A DNA stretch of 64,000 nucleotides from Saitoella complicata NRRL Y-17804 (GCF_001661265.1 NW_017566992.1:248001-312000), one strand, 5' to 3'. Counted from the first letter of the stretch, positions 1-10,172 are shown. Made by a program: numbers and translations. Notes: generated by a model not told the origin, from the sequence alone.

Positions 1-80
1 TGACAGCAGGCGTACTTGCGCTCGACTATACACTCCGTCATCGCTTTCGAGTCTCCTGTTTGTTAACATGATCACTACAG

Positions 81-138
81 GGCGGAGCTCGAGAACGTCA
101 AGCAGCAGGCTGGTCAGCCCCAGCCCATGCAACAGTAA
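81..138 (+). CDS. 3' terminal exon of an unidentified gene (partial)
   Basis: The first 80 bases look like the tail of an intron: a TTAAC-like branch sequence near 63-67 and an ACTACAG acceptor ending at 80. The exon after it reads AELENVKQQAGQPQPMQQ and then a TAA stop at 136-138. The Glu/Lys/Gln-rich end suits a coiled-coil or disordered C-terminus. No family can be named from 18 residues. The rest of the gene lies left of the window. Confidence 0.4.
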
Positions 139-521
139 GATTACTCGTACGGCAGTGGAGGTGATGTTGCAGGACACCTGTGAGAACGAGAAGGGAAGAA
201 CAGGCCGACGGAAGGGAGGATGTGCGGGGCTCGAGCTGTGAGGATAGGCGGGCGCACGGAGACAGCATCCAGCAACAGCAAGCGGGCTATTATACCACAA
301 GGGAACGGGAATGATCACAGGCATGGCATAACGTGTATAAGGCGAGAATAAAGAACCCAAGAGCCTACGATAAGGTTCATGTGTGCACCAATCGTATCCG
401 TACAATCTTGCACCCCAAGCTGCACCACAGTACACTGCCACACACGACACTCACTGCGCGCAGAAAGTCCAGCACCAGCAACCGCTCCTCTACGATCCTC
501 GAAATATCTCAATTGCCAAAG
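139..521. other. Intergenic, PGK1 upstream region
   Basis: No gene is seen here. A TATA-like GTGTATAAGG lies at about 332-341. A long C/A-rich leader with CACACACGACACTC-type sequence runs up to the PGK1 ATG. This is the usual look of a strong fungal housekeeping promoter. No distinct operator was recognised. Confidence 0.4.
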
Positions 522-1887
522 ATGACTTCCCTCTCTAACAAGCTTGCTATCACCGACGTTGAGCTCAAGGACAAGCGCGTCTTGATCCGTTGTGACTTCA
601 ACGTCCCCTTGGACAAGAAGACCGGCGAGGTACGATCCACCGCGGCAGTTGATTACTCAACGATAGAGCTGATAAGCCCTCCTTAGATCACCAACAACCA
701 GCGCATTGTCGGTGCTTTGCCCACCATCAAGTATGCCTTGGAGAAGGGTGAGTACATATTCGCCGAGCCATCACGTCTGTCGCTAACCGTTATCATCAGG
801 TGCTAAGGCTGTTGTCTTGATGTCCCACATGGGTCGCCCTGAGGGTGAACGTGTCGAGAAGTACTCCCTCAAGGTTGTCGCCGATGAGCTCGAGAAGCTT
901 CTTTCCAAGCAGGTTACCTTCCTCAGCGACTGTGTCGGTTCCGAGGTTGAGAAGGCTTGCGCTGAGGCCAAGGATGGTCAGGTCATCCTTTTGGAGAACT
1001 TGCGTTACCACATCGAGGAGGAGGGTTCCGCCAAGAGGAACGGCGAGAAGGTCAAGGCTGACAAGGCCGATGTCGAGAAGTTCAGGAAGTCCTTGACCTC
1101 CTTGGGTGACATCTACGTCAACGACGCTTTCGGTACTGCTCACCGTGGCCACTCTTCCATGGTTGGTGTCGACCTTCCCCAGCGTGCCTCTGGTTTCTTG
1201 ATGGCCAAGGAGCTCCAGTACTTCGCCAAGGTCCTCGAGTCCCCTGACCGTCCTTTCCTTGCCATCCTCGGTGGTGCCAAGGTCTCCGACAAGATCCAGC
1301 TCATCGACAACCTCCTCACCAAGGTCAACAAGCTCATCATCTGTGGTGGTATGGCTTTCACCTTCAAGAAGGTCCTTGAGGGTATGACCATTGGTAACTC
1401 CCTTTTCGACAAGGCTGGTGCCGAGAACGTCCAGAACTTGGTTGAGAAGGCCAAGGCCAACAACGTCGAGATTGTCCTCCCCGTCGACTGGACCATCGCC
1501 GACGACTTCTCTCCTACTGCCAACACCAAGCAGGTTACGGACAAGGAGGGTATCCCCGACAACTGGGAGGGTCTTGACTGTGGATCCGAGTCCGTCAAGC
1601 TCTTCACCGAGACCATCAACAAGGCCAAGACCATCCTCTGGAACGGACCTTGTGGTGTCTTCGAGTTCGACGCCTTCGCCAAGGGTACCAAGGGTACTCT
1701 CGACGCTGCCATCGCTGCTTGCCAGAACGGTGCCAACGTCATCATTGGTGGTGGTGACACCGCTACCGTCGCCGTCAAGTTCGGTGTCGAGGACAAGCTC
1801 TCCCACGTTTCCACTGGTGGAGGTGCTTCCTTGGAGTTGTTGGAGGGTAAGGTTTTGCCCGGTGTTGACGCTTTGTCCCAAAAATAA
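522..1887 (+). CDS. PGK1: Phosphoglycerate kinase
   Basis: Cytosolic glycolytic enzyme that transfers phosphate from 1,3-bisphosphoglycerate to ADP, giving ATP and 3-phosphoglycerate. Exons are 522-629, 687-747 and 800-1887, giving 418 residues, the normal family length. Family hallmarks are all present: RCDFNVPLD (residues 23-31), [20 protein letters not shown] for substrate binding, LGGAKVSDK, the GGGDTA nucleotide loop and [14 protein letters not shown] near the C-terminus. Codon use is strongly biased (AAG, GGT, GTC, CTC), as expected for a very highly expressed gene. This bias is also why long antisense open frames appear opposite it. Both introns are short (57 and 52 bases) and near the 5' end. 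Confidence 0.98.
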
Positions 1888-1973
1888 GCACGCAAAGCGG
1901 TCTTTCTGTAAGATTGCCGTTTGAGCGGTGAGAGTAGATTGTGTTTGACTACGATATAATAATGAGTGTATTA

Positions 1974-2536
1974 CTACCATACTTTGCATTTCGCGACCAG
2001 CTCCAGTACATCCAAAAATCTTGATCTCTCCTTCGCACCCATGATCTCCGTATCCTCGTAATCATACCCTCTTACGTTGGTCGACAATGCTAACCCTACT
2101 ATGACTGTTCGTGCCTCATCCGGGTTCTGCGATGCCACCAGTGATGCGATATGCACAGCGTAAAGCTGTCCGAGCTCGCCTCGAGGTGTATTTGAGGCAC
2201 CTAGCATGTACTTTGGAGTGATGTGTGATGGTGGAAGCAAGTCCAAATGTTCAGCACCTAACGGCGGTGGTGGGACCAGCGAGGATGTTTCCAACGACAC
2301 CGACAACTACACCTCGCGTCAATGAGGCAGAACAAACAATGCGGAAGTAACGCGCGGCTCACCATCTGTCCAATTTTGCCAGAATCTGTCACGAGCACCA
2401 TAATTCTATCGGCGAAGCCATAAACAAGGCATTCAGTGTGCTTGCCGTCGATAAACCGCGCAGCCTGTCTTGTCTGAACGGGGGATCGAACTGGAGCTGC
2501 TGCGTCTATCAAAGATGCATCGATGAAGGCGGACAT
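1974..2536 (-). CDS. PAC3: Proteasome assembly chaperone 3 (PSMG3/PAC3 family)
   Basis: Small chaperone that, with its partner PAC4, helps build the 20S proteasome alpha ring. Exons are 2536-2363 and 2306-1974, separated by a 56-base intron, giving 168 residues. The match to animal PSMG3 is visible through the body: a strand series ending VTDSGKIGQM, then VSLETSSLVPP, then KYMLGASNTPRGELGQLYA, then VIVGLALS and a C-terminal cysteine-tryptophan pair region (AKCKVW) like the vertebrate CQVW end. The start is the only ATG upstream in frame. It is transcribed towards PGK1 (convergent), and its 5' end faces the glutamine-synthetase-like gene 160 bases away, so the two share a promoter region. Confidence 0.85.
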
Positions 2537-2696
2537 TTCAGTTGTTCAATGTCGATGTTGTAATTTCGGAGTTCTTATCCCCTATCAATTCAGACGCAAT
2601 TGGGCGGTGCGACTCGCGCCCTCTACGTACATCCTACAATCAGCTCCAGCTCCAGCAAGGGATCAAGCACTCCACTCAACCCAATCGACAGTCACC

Positions 2697-4385
2697 ATGG
2701 CAGACTTCAAAGCCCCAACTAATCTCGAGGAGCTTGATGCTCAGGTTCGATATCCATTCCGATCTTGAACTTGCCGTGCTAATACACCGTGTGCTGTAGC
2801 TCGCCAATGATAGACGGATCAAAGTCGCGGGGATTGATGCTGACGGTGTGTTGCGCGGCAAGGTCATGTCAAAGGAGAAGTTTCTGTCTGCGGCAAAAAC
2901 AGGCTTCGGCTTTTGGTATGTGACGACCATGTGCAGTTAGGATCGTAGCAGTGATACTGACCTGTGAATTCAGCTCCGTAATCTTCGGCTGGGATATCGT
3001 GGACGCAAACTATTACCGCGATTCTGCTTTTTCTCATGCCGGAAACGGTTTTGCAGACATCGAAGCCGTGATTGATTTAAGCTCTTTCCGTAGGATTCCG
3101 TGGGAAGGAAACATCCCGTTTTTCTTAGTTTCTTTCAACGGAGCTGATGGCAAGCCCCTGTCCGTCTGCCCGCGTACTCTTTTGAGGAGCGTTGTGGATA
3201 AGTTTAGAGATCTTGGTTACGAACCGATGAGCGGCATCGAGTATGAATTCTTTCAGTTTAAGGAGACGGCCCATTCGCTCGCTGAAAAGAAGGGCGTGGA
3301 TCTTCAGGCTCGTATGTTACTCCTGTCCACTCGTACTGAGAGATGCTAAATGTTTCTCTATAGTGACACCTGGAATGTTTGGGTATTCCATCACTCGTCC
3401 ATCGCTGAACCAGGAGTATTTTTATAAGATCTTCGATCAATGCGAGGAGCTCCGCTGTGACCTTGAAGGGCTACATACAGAGACCGGACCGGGAGTATAT
3501 GAAGCTGCCTTGGCATATACTACCGCTTCAGAAATCGCTGATCGTGCTACGTTATTCAAGCTTGCTTGCAAGAACATTGGTGTTCAATATGGCATCACAC
3601 CGTCGTTTATGGCCAAGCCGTATGCGAACCAGCCGGGGACCAGCGGACATACGCATGTGTCTTTGGTGGACATGAAGACGGGCAAGAATGCTTTCACGAG
3701 GGATGAAGAAGATCCGAATGCGCCGTATGCTGACATTAGGCACTTGAGTGACGTTGGCCGCCACTTTTTGGCAGGTGTTGTTGAGGGCTTACCCGATGTG
3801 ATGCCCATGTTCTGTCCTACGATCAACTCGTACAAGAGGCTTGTCGAAGGCGTCTGGGCCCCAGTTACTCAATCATGGGGCTTCGAGAATCGCGTTGCAA
3901 GTGTCCGTTTGATTGGCCCTCCAACTGCTTCCCCGAAAGCCACGAGGATTGAGTTCCGTGTTCCGGGAGCAGATATGCATCCTCATTATGCCCTCGCCAC
4001 CATTCTGGCCCTGGGTCTCCGAGGTGAGTGTCCGCACCATTGCGTCGCAAAATATTGCTAATTCACATTTTAGGTATTGAGAAGAAGCTCGAGCTCAACA
4101 TCCCGCCCTTGGATGAGAAATCCTCTAGGGAGTTTCTGGGAGCCCGCTTGGCCAAGAATCTTCGCACGGCTACGGAGCTGTTCAAGAGGAAGGAGAGCAT
4201 TGCGCGGGAGGTCCTTGGTGATGAGTTCGTGGACCATTACGCCTTGACCAGAGAGCACGAATGCAAGGTGTTTGACGAAGCAGTGACTGACTGGTATGTT
4301 GCTGTCCCTTAGCCTATATCTGTCAACGACGAGAAACTGACTTGATCCGTTCAGGGAGTTGAAACGCTATCTCGAGATGGTGTAG
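2697..4385 (+). CDS. Glutamine-synthetase-fold enzyme (GS-I/FluG/PuuA-like)
   Basis: Six exons (2697-2744, 2800-2915, 2974-3311, 3364-4023, 4074-4293, 4355-4385) encode 470 residues. The fold is that of prokaryote-type GS, not the shorter eukaryotic GLN1. It starts with a beta-grasp part (VAGIDADGVLRGK, FGWDIVD). The catalytic part follows with SGIEYEFFQF (two metal Glu), HTETGPGVYEAAL (further metal Glu), TSGHTHVSL (metal His), INSYKRL, NRVASVRL (substrate and phosphate Arg) and TRIEFRVPGADMHPHYAL. All main active-site positions look intact, so it is probably an active ATP-dependent ligase. Relatives make gamma-glutamyl amides of amines or polyamines. Which amine is used here cannot be read from sequence. 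It lacks the N-terminal amidohydrolase half of full FluG. Confidence 0.85.
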
Positions 4386-4642
4386 GCATGGTAGTACTGG
4401 CTCGATTGTTATTCCAGAGTGAGTAGTATGCTACAAGCAGCAGCAGATGTAATTGATACCACAATAAAATATCCATAACTTCAACATGCTCCCGTCCCCG
4501 TTCCCAACATGAATTGTGTTTCCACTTGTCCCTGGTGCGCGTACCCCACACAGGCTGTAGCGGCGTAACATGTACAGTTCTGAGAGAGACAGACGGACAG
4601 ACAGCCAGACGCCCAGTACCCCGTCTCTAATTGCCAATTGCA

Positions 4643-5346
4643 ATGGTTGTAGAGGTTCCCCCAGGAACTGCGACCACACTCGCAGAGCCAATCTCCGTCG
4701 AACGTCTCGGTTTTGAGCGAACGTTAGCTCCTCCGCCGCCGGCTCACCTCTTAGAATCACTGGAATTGGGCTCTGCTGGGCCAGCGACCGAGCTGGACGA
4801 GCATATATCTGTGGGAAATGTCGCAGGGCAGAAGATTGAAGACCTCAGTTCGCTGTCCATGACATTTATGCTCGGGAACGGGCAGAGGCGAGCTATGAGC
4901 TTTCCTTCTGAAGATGTGACGGTCGGCTCTGTGAAACAGCGGTTAATGGAAGACTGGCCTTCTGGTATGCTACGTATGCTCCATCTACACTTTCTCATCC
5001 TAATTGCAAGTTCCGCAGAGTGGGATGACCAAAAACCCGTTGGAGTTGGGAATATCCGTCTTTTGCATCTTGGAAAACTCTTGGCCGACAATCTAACTTT
5101 GAAAGGTACACGGCCTGCCTCAAGGTTATGATGAATACTAAAACTCTGGCCTCCTAGACTGCCGTATTCAGCAGGGAAATCCCAATGTCGTTCACTTAAC
5201 AGTTCGGCCGGCCGATCTTGTCCCTGAGGAGGACGTGGGTGAGTCCATTATGTTCCAGAGGCCCCCCTCAACCGAGCTAACGCTCCAGCTTCCCAGATGC
5301 AAAAGTTGAGCAAAAGAAAGGCAGCGGCTGCTGTGTCCTCATGTGA
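4643..5346 (+). CDS. UBL3: UBL3/MUB-like membrane-anchored ubiquitin-fold protein
   Basis: Four exons (4643-4964, 5019-5105, 5158-5238, 5297-5346) give 179 residues. An acidic, proline-containing N-terminal extension of about 70 residues precedes a ubiquitin-like domain: SMTFMLGNGQRRAMSFPSED, VGSVKQRLMEDWPSEW, IRLLHLGKLLADNLTLKDC and NVVHLTVRP. The protein ends GCCVLM. CVLM is a CaaX box, whose final Met favours farnesylation, and the cysteine before it could be palmitoylated. Human UBL3 ends CCVIL in the same way. The last acceptor was chosen at 5296, because the alternative at 5288 destroys the CaaX end. UBL3/MUB proteins dock E2 enzymes at membranes and sort cargo. The start ATG at 4643 is preceded in frame only by a TTG. 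Confidence 0.82.
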
Positions 5347-5718
5347 ATGTGTATTGAGTTGAAACATGGAGGCACAATTACATCATGTGGAGCCTCACCG
5401 GCTGCGTTTGATCCTGAGTGGGTGGTAGTTCTTTTTCTTTCGGGACAGTTCATGGGATATAGGTTTCGGTTTTATGGGTTTGGAATGGCCATGGCCATGG
5501 CCATGGGTTTCGGGGTGTCCGGTTTGACACAATAAATATACGGTTTTTCTTATTTCACGTTCGATTAAAGGTTAATCAATACACATACACACAGCTGCAG
5601 CTGCAGCTTGATGCAGGTGACGTTTCGCGAGAGGTCGAGGTCAAGCAGCAGTTGAAGCATTCATCCAGCATTCATCCACCCAACACCAACGACAGTTCCA
5701 ATACGGTTTCATTCACCC

Positions 5719-6246
5719 ATGGTACGTAACAAGCACTCATGACCGGATCTTCGCAGCTTACAAATACTTAGTCGCTCCGTATCACCCCTGGCAAGGCTCA
5801 GCCCTCCTCCATTTCCATTACCCAGACCGCATCCACCTCTGTCGCCGGTGTACACGACACTCTACGCCATGGAAACAAGTCTTTTGCAGCGGATGTCAAT
5901 TCTCGTCATCCATTGGAGGCGCGTTTGCAGAATTGGGAGGCTACACAAGAAGAGCTCCGCATGGAGACCTTGAAGCGGCTATACGGTGTTGCCGAGCCAG
6001 TGAGGAGACAAATGGAACTGAAGCTATGCGGTGCCGACGATTTCCGCCCAACAACCTTGGGCGGACCTGGTAATCTCCACTTGGATATTCTAAGAGGGAA
6101 GGATACTACATTGGATGTTGAAGATGTGTTTGACGGTGAGTTCGGTGAACACGCGCTGAATCTCGTACAGGGCTGACTGTAAGCCATTAGGCCGCGACAT
6201 GGCAACCATTGACTTCCATACCGAGTTGGAGGCACGTATGCGTTGA
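5719..6246 (+). CDS. UMP1: Proteasome maturation factor UMP1 (POMP)
   Basis: Chaperone that joins half-proteasomes and becomes the first substrate of the finished 20S particle. The first coding exon is just the ATG (5719-5721). Intron 5722-5771 follows at once, then exons 5772-6135 and 6191-6246, giving 140 residues, the normal size. The family signature is clear: LRHGNK, RHPLEARLQNWEATQEE, LKRLYGVAEPVRRQMELKL, DFRPTTLGGPGNLHLDIL and DVEDVF. The N-terminus is Ser/Thr-rich and probably disordered, as in the family. It lies about 3.2 kb from a second proteasome chaperone, PAC3. Confidence 0.93.
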
Positions 6247-6528
6247 TGTTCGAAAGGCGGGCGAAGTGATGATTGGTTCTGCATGATACACTGGTTGAAC
6301 ACCCGGCGATGGAGCTGAGCTAGTATGGCCTAGGATACCCACATGTCGCACCGATATATAAATGAATGCCTTGCTTCAGTGCAATGTCCCTTTTCCTGTG
6401 AATGACTTGGTTTTTCTCTCCCATGATGACTTCACCTTACATGCACGATACGGCCGACGTCGACGCGCTCTCGGAACCGCGACCCATTGCACTTCAATAC
6501 CAGACCAGAACAAAACACACAAGCAGCA

Positions 6529-7410
6529 ATGGTCGGACGACTCCAAGACAAGGTTTGCATCGTAACTGGCGCTGCTGGAGGCATCGGCATCGAGACCTCC
6601 ATCCTTATGGCCCGAGAGGGCGCTTTCGTTGTCATGTCTGACATCAGCGAGACTGCCGTCCAGAAAGCTGCCGCTCGTGTACTCGAGTTGAACCCGGAAG
6701 CAAAGGGCCGCGTTCTTCCTTTTGTTTGCGATGTCTCAAAAGAAGCACAGGTGAAGGCGATGGTCGACAAGGCAGAGTCTGAGTGGGGAAGACCTTTGAA
6801 TGTAATGTTCAGTAAGTACGGAGCTCGGCAAACCTGTACGTCGAATTTTAACAGTACAACAGATAACGCCGGTATCATGCATCCCGAAGATGACAATGCG
6901 TTGAATACGGAAGAGAAGATTTGGGATTTGACACACTCCATAAACGTCAAGGGTGTATGGTGGGGCTGCAAGTACGCCATCGAGGCTATGCTCAGGTCGG
7001 GCAAGGGTGGTTCTATCATCAACACTGCTTCCATGGTTGCACTTGTTGGTGCCGCTACGCCTCAACTTGCTTACACCGCTTCCAAGGGAGCTGTTCTTGC
7101 CATGACTCGTGAGCTTGGAATCGTTCACGCCAAGCAAGGTATTCGAATCAATGCTCTTTGCCCCGGACCTCTCAACACTCCTCTACTCCAGGAGTTCCTT
7201 GATACCCAAGAGAAAAGAATTAGACGAACGATTCACTTACCTATGGGTCGTTTCGGAGAAGCGGTTGAACAGGCGCATGCTGTTATCTTCCTGGCCAGTG
7301 ATGAAAGCAGCTATGTGACGGCGCAGGAGTTTTTGGTTGACGGTGGATTGACTTCTGCTTACGTTACAGCAGAAGGTGACCCGGCACCCGCGCCCAAGAA
7401 TAATGCCTGA
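6529..7410 (+). CDS. Short-chain dehydrogenase/reductase (classical SDR)
   Basis: NAD(P)-dependent oxidoreductase of 276 residues from exons 6529-6811 and 6863-7410. Rossmann signature TGAAGGIG sits at about residue 16. An acidic DIS after the second strand suggests NAD(H) preference. The NNAG motif is rebuilt exactly across the splice junction. The catalytic Ser lies in INTASMVA and the Tyr/Lys pair in AYTASKGA, followed by INALCPGPLNTPLL and a C-terminal FLVDGGLTSAY. The 51-base intron is a multiple of three without a stop, so an unspliced message would keep frame with 17 extra residues in the middle of NNAG. The substrate is unknown. The ATG at 6529 is the first in frame. An upstream TTG was rejected. 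Confidence 0.92.
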   Translation: MVGRLQDKVCIVTGAAGGIGIETSILMAREGAFVVMSDISETAVQKAAARVLELNPEAKGRVLPFVCDVSKEAQVKAMVDKAESEWGRPLNVMFSKYGARQTCTSNFNSTTDNAGIMHPEDDNALNTEEKIWDLTHSINVKGVWWGCKYAIEAMLRSGKGGSIINTASMVALVGAATPQLAYTASKGAVLAMTRELGIVHAKQGIRINALCPGPLNTPLLQEFLDTQEKRIRRTIHLPMGRFGEAVEQAHAVIFLASDESSYVTAQEFLVDGGLTSAYVTAEGDPAPAPKNNA

Positions 7411-7740
7411 TTTCCGTGCGTACGAGCTCAAGAGATTGGCGCTCTCCTCGCATGCTGAATTTGAACGATCATATTCCACAGAAGGCTGGACCTTGTCGTG
7501 GTTTTGGCGAGCGCAATACGTTAGATGCAAATGAGGTGTTTCCTGTTCGTCTTTGAGGAGTGCCTGCAAGAGCCTCAGTTGCATACACTGTATTAATCCA
7601 CGTCTTTCATAAGCCGGCGGCTGCCCTTCAAACAACAAAAGAAAGAAAGTAAAGTAATAGTTCACCCATTCACGATGCCTGCACCCTGTTACCGACTTCT
7701 CCACACTCGCTATTTTCTTGTCATTTAAGACCCTGTCCCT
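7411..7740. other. Intergenic, convergent 3' ends
   Basis: Spacer between the stop of the SDR gene and the stop of the serine-rich orphan on the other strand. It contains an A-rich AACAAAAGAAAGAAAGTAAAGTAATAG tract in pieces around 7635-7660 that could help 3' end formation. No gene is seen. Confidence 0.4.
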
Positions 7741-8505
7741 TCACTGTTTGTCCATCTTTCCTTTTAGTGCCCTCAACATGCTCCTGGTCCGGATATCCGT
7801 CATACTCCTCACAGACCCGGCGCCACTTTTCATTGTCCTGAAGCTTAGGATACTTCTCATGGATGCACCACTCGCAGCACGGGGCGTGTTGCGAATGCCG
7901 CGGTCTTGGTCGGGAAACGTCTTCGCGAGGAACGTCTTGAAATTGTGGATAACAGTCGTAACCGGAGAATGGTTGGCAGAGCTGCAACTATCGACAGCAA
8001 GTGTACGCGCAGATTGAGAAGAGGAGAGCAAAGCAGAATCTGAGCCCTGGCCAGGAGTAGTTGCAGAAGTTAACGTTCCTGGGAGGGTGCTGAAGGAGGA
8101 GTAGACGGATGCTGATTGACTCGTAACGCTCACGGACATGGGCGAGTTCAACGTAACGTTGGACAGTGCGGAAGCTTCACCAACCATGTTGAGACGGAGG
8201 GAGAATGACGAGGTGCTATCGTTGTTACTGAGCGTACTGCCGGAAGTATATGCGCAGATAGGGGGGGCAAGAGGAGAACGTTCGTCCGTATGAGCGGACA
8301 AGAAGACCTGGTCCGAAGCGACATTGTAGACAGAAACTTCCTCAAACTCATCTCTTTCTTGCGAATCATAAGATGCCCGTTGTGGAAGGTACGTGGTAAA
8401 GGGAAAAGCGACGAGGAGGTCCTCCGTAGTTGGCGGTGACGCCTGCTTCTTAGAGGACCTTCGGGCTCTACCCTTAAAGGTAAAGCATGGATTAATGCAC
8501 GACAT
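7741..8505 (-). CDS. Orphan serine-rich protein, 254 residues
   Basis: Single open frame from an ATG at 8505. I do not recognise a domain. The N-terminus MSCINPCFTFKGRARRSSKK has two cysteines close to the start and a basic patch, which could be a palmitoylation and membrane-association site. The middle is low-complexity Ser/Thr/Ala/Pro. The C-terminal 60 residues are basic and more ordered (VIHNFKTFLAKTFPDQD, RSMLRALKGKMDKQ). Length and an intact frame argue for a real gene. The composition suggests a disordered, perhaps phosphorylated, lineage-specific protein. No transmembrane segment is evident. Confidence 0.55.
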   Translation of the reverse strand: MSCINPCFTFKGRARRSSKKQASPPTTEDLLVAFPFTTYLPQRASYDSQERDEFEEVSVYNVASDQVFLSAHTDERSPLAPPICAYTSGSTLSNNDSTSSFSLRLNMVGEASALSNVTLNSPMSVSVTSQSASVYSSFSTLPGTLTSATTPGQGSDSALLSSSQSARTLAVDSCSSANHSPVTTVIHNFKTFLAKTFPDQDRGIRNTPRAASGASMRSILSFRTMKSGAGSVRSMTDIRTRSMLRALKGKMDKQ

Positions 8506-8831
8506 TTTGATAAGGATTAGGATGAGAAAGCAAAAGAGGAGCTTGCGACGATGCTGGTATGCTGAATGCAGCAGCTGGTGTAGCTACTCACGTCAGAGAA
8601 TTAGAGTTGGAGCTTGTATACATTCTAAACTGAGCTGGTATGAAACTGACTGTACAACCAATTTTGATAACCTGGAAGTGCTTATAAGAATGTTGCAATG
8701 AGTATGCCTTCCAGCCATTGCCGGATATTGATGCTTGACGTCACGGGACCGGCTCTGTCAGCTTCAACGTCGACGTCCATTGATATCGATTTCGTTGGCC
8801 ATTGCAACTGATCCATCCGTCTTATCTGATC
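8506..8831. other. Divergent promoter region, orphan gene / aldo-keto reductase
   Basis: Head-to-head intergenic stretch. The only clear element is a perfect palindromic CRE/ATF site at 8737-8744 (listed separately). The remainder is AT-rich with no coding signal. Confidence 0.4.
8737..8744. promoter_or_regulatory. Palindromic CRE/ATF-like site TGACGTCA
   Basis: Perfect 8-base TGACGTCA palindrome 88 bases upstream of the aldo-keto reductase ATG. In fungi this sequence is bound by bZIP factors of the Atf1/Sko1 type, which control stress genes. An oxidative or osmotic stress role would suit an aldo-keto reductase. One site can arise by chance, so this is only a candidate. Confidence 0.35.
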
Positions 8832-9960
8832 ATGTCATTTGGACGCACCTTCAAGCTTGCTTCAGGAGCAAAGATACCTGCGGTTGGCCTCGGCACATGG
8901 AAGAGCAAGCCTGGTGAAGTTCAAGCTGCTGTGAGAACCGCACTTCAGACTGGTTATCGACACATTGACTGGTAGGCTGGGATTGTTATCTTACATTATA
9001 CCACAACCTAACCCGTCTACAGTGCCTGGATCTACGGTAACGAGAAGGAAGTCGGTCTTGGGTTGAAGGAGGGAGGTAGTGCACACAGGCAGCATTTCGT
9101 TACATGATACGGCTAGAACTGATACGGTCGTACAGGAATTGATCGCCAAGACCTTTGGATCACTTCCAAACTCTGGAATGCCTCTCACCAGCCAAAAGAT
9201 GTGCGGAAAGCGATCACAGAAACATTGTCGAACTTGAACGTGGACTACCTCGATCTTTACCTAATGCATTGGCCCATCGCCTTCGCTCGCACGCCTGATC
9301 ATGCCAACGTTCCGAAAGACAGCAACGGCAAAGTTCTAATTGATGAGCATTTGACAGAGAATCATGCAGAGACGTGGCAAGCAATGGAGAGCCTTGTCAA
9401 AGAGGGGCTGGTGAAGAATATCGGTGTCAGCAATTTCAACATCCGGCGCTTAAGGAAGCTCTTGTCCGAGGCGACGATCAAGCCTGTCGTTAATCAGGTC
9501 GAACTTCATCCGTACAACCCGCAAGATAACTTGCTTCGTTTTGCAGAGCAAAATGGAGTGCACTTGACGGCATACTGTGAGTTTGACCTATCTCCATCAT
9601 GGAAGAGCTTAGCTTACGCACGAGTTTGCACATGTAGCCCCATTGGGCTCGACATCCTCCCCCCTCCTGAAAGATCACGTTCTAACTTCAATTGCGGAAA
9701 AGAAGTCTTGTACTGTTGCCCAGATCCTGTTATCTTGGTCGGTGCAGCGCGGCACATCTGTCATTCCGAAGAGTGTGAACGCAGAACGCATCAAGAGTAA
9801 CTTTGAGCAAATCTCCCTTTCTCAAGATGAATTTGATCAGATCAACAATATCAGCCGCGGAAAACAGGTTCGCTATGTGAACCCTCAGGAAAACTGGGGC
9901 CTCGATCCGTTTGAAGACGAAGAAACCGACCTTCTCGGCGGACCGTTCGAGAGCCAGTAG
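8832..9960 (+). CDS. Aldo-keto reductase (AKR superfamily)
   Basis: Soluble NADPH-dependent carbonyl reductase. Exons 8832-8971, 9023-9075, 9136-9576 and 9638-9960 give 318 residues, the standard AKR barrel length. The catalytic tetrad is complete: Asp in HIDCA (spliced across intron 1), Tyr in WIYGNE, Lys in TSKLW and His in LMHWP. Further family marks are [24 protein letters not shown] (spliced across intron 3) and the NADP-phosphate contact region [15 protein letters not shown]. The C-terminal loop, which sets substrate choice, ends [21 protein letters not shown] in two parts. A plausible physiological range is sugar aldehydes, glycerol or xylose-type substrates. It is not assignable further. 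Confidence 0.93.
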
Positions 9961-10172
9961 CTAAGGAAATTATCAGTGCTTACCAGTTACATATGGATAT
10001 CGTTGTCGATTGAGTGAAGATAATTCCTTGCAAAATTACTAGCAATTCATGTTGTGCTGTGCGGCACTGGATCGATCAGTACATGTAAGCGGGACGGAAC
10101 ATTTGAACGGCATCTGGGCGGGGACATGGATGCAGTCCAAATGCAACTTCCCGACTCCGGCTTTCCAGAAAA

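Noticed and set aside
796-1989. 397-codon open frame antisense to PGK1
   Set aside because: Shadow of strongly biased codons on the opposite strand; Val/Leu/Gly-rich, no ATG-context or family match.
5485-5506. CCATGG-rich repeat (ATGGCC x3)
   Set aside because: Short simple repeat in a 3' region; nothing beyond low complexity.
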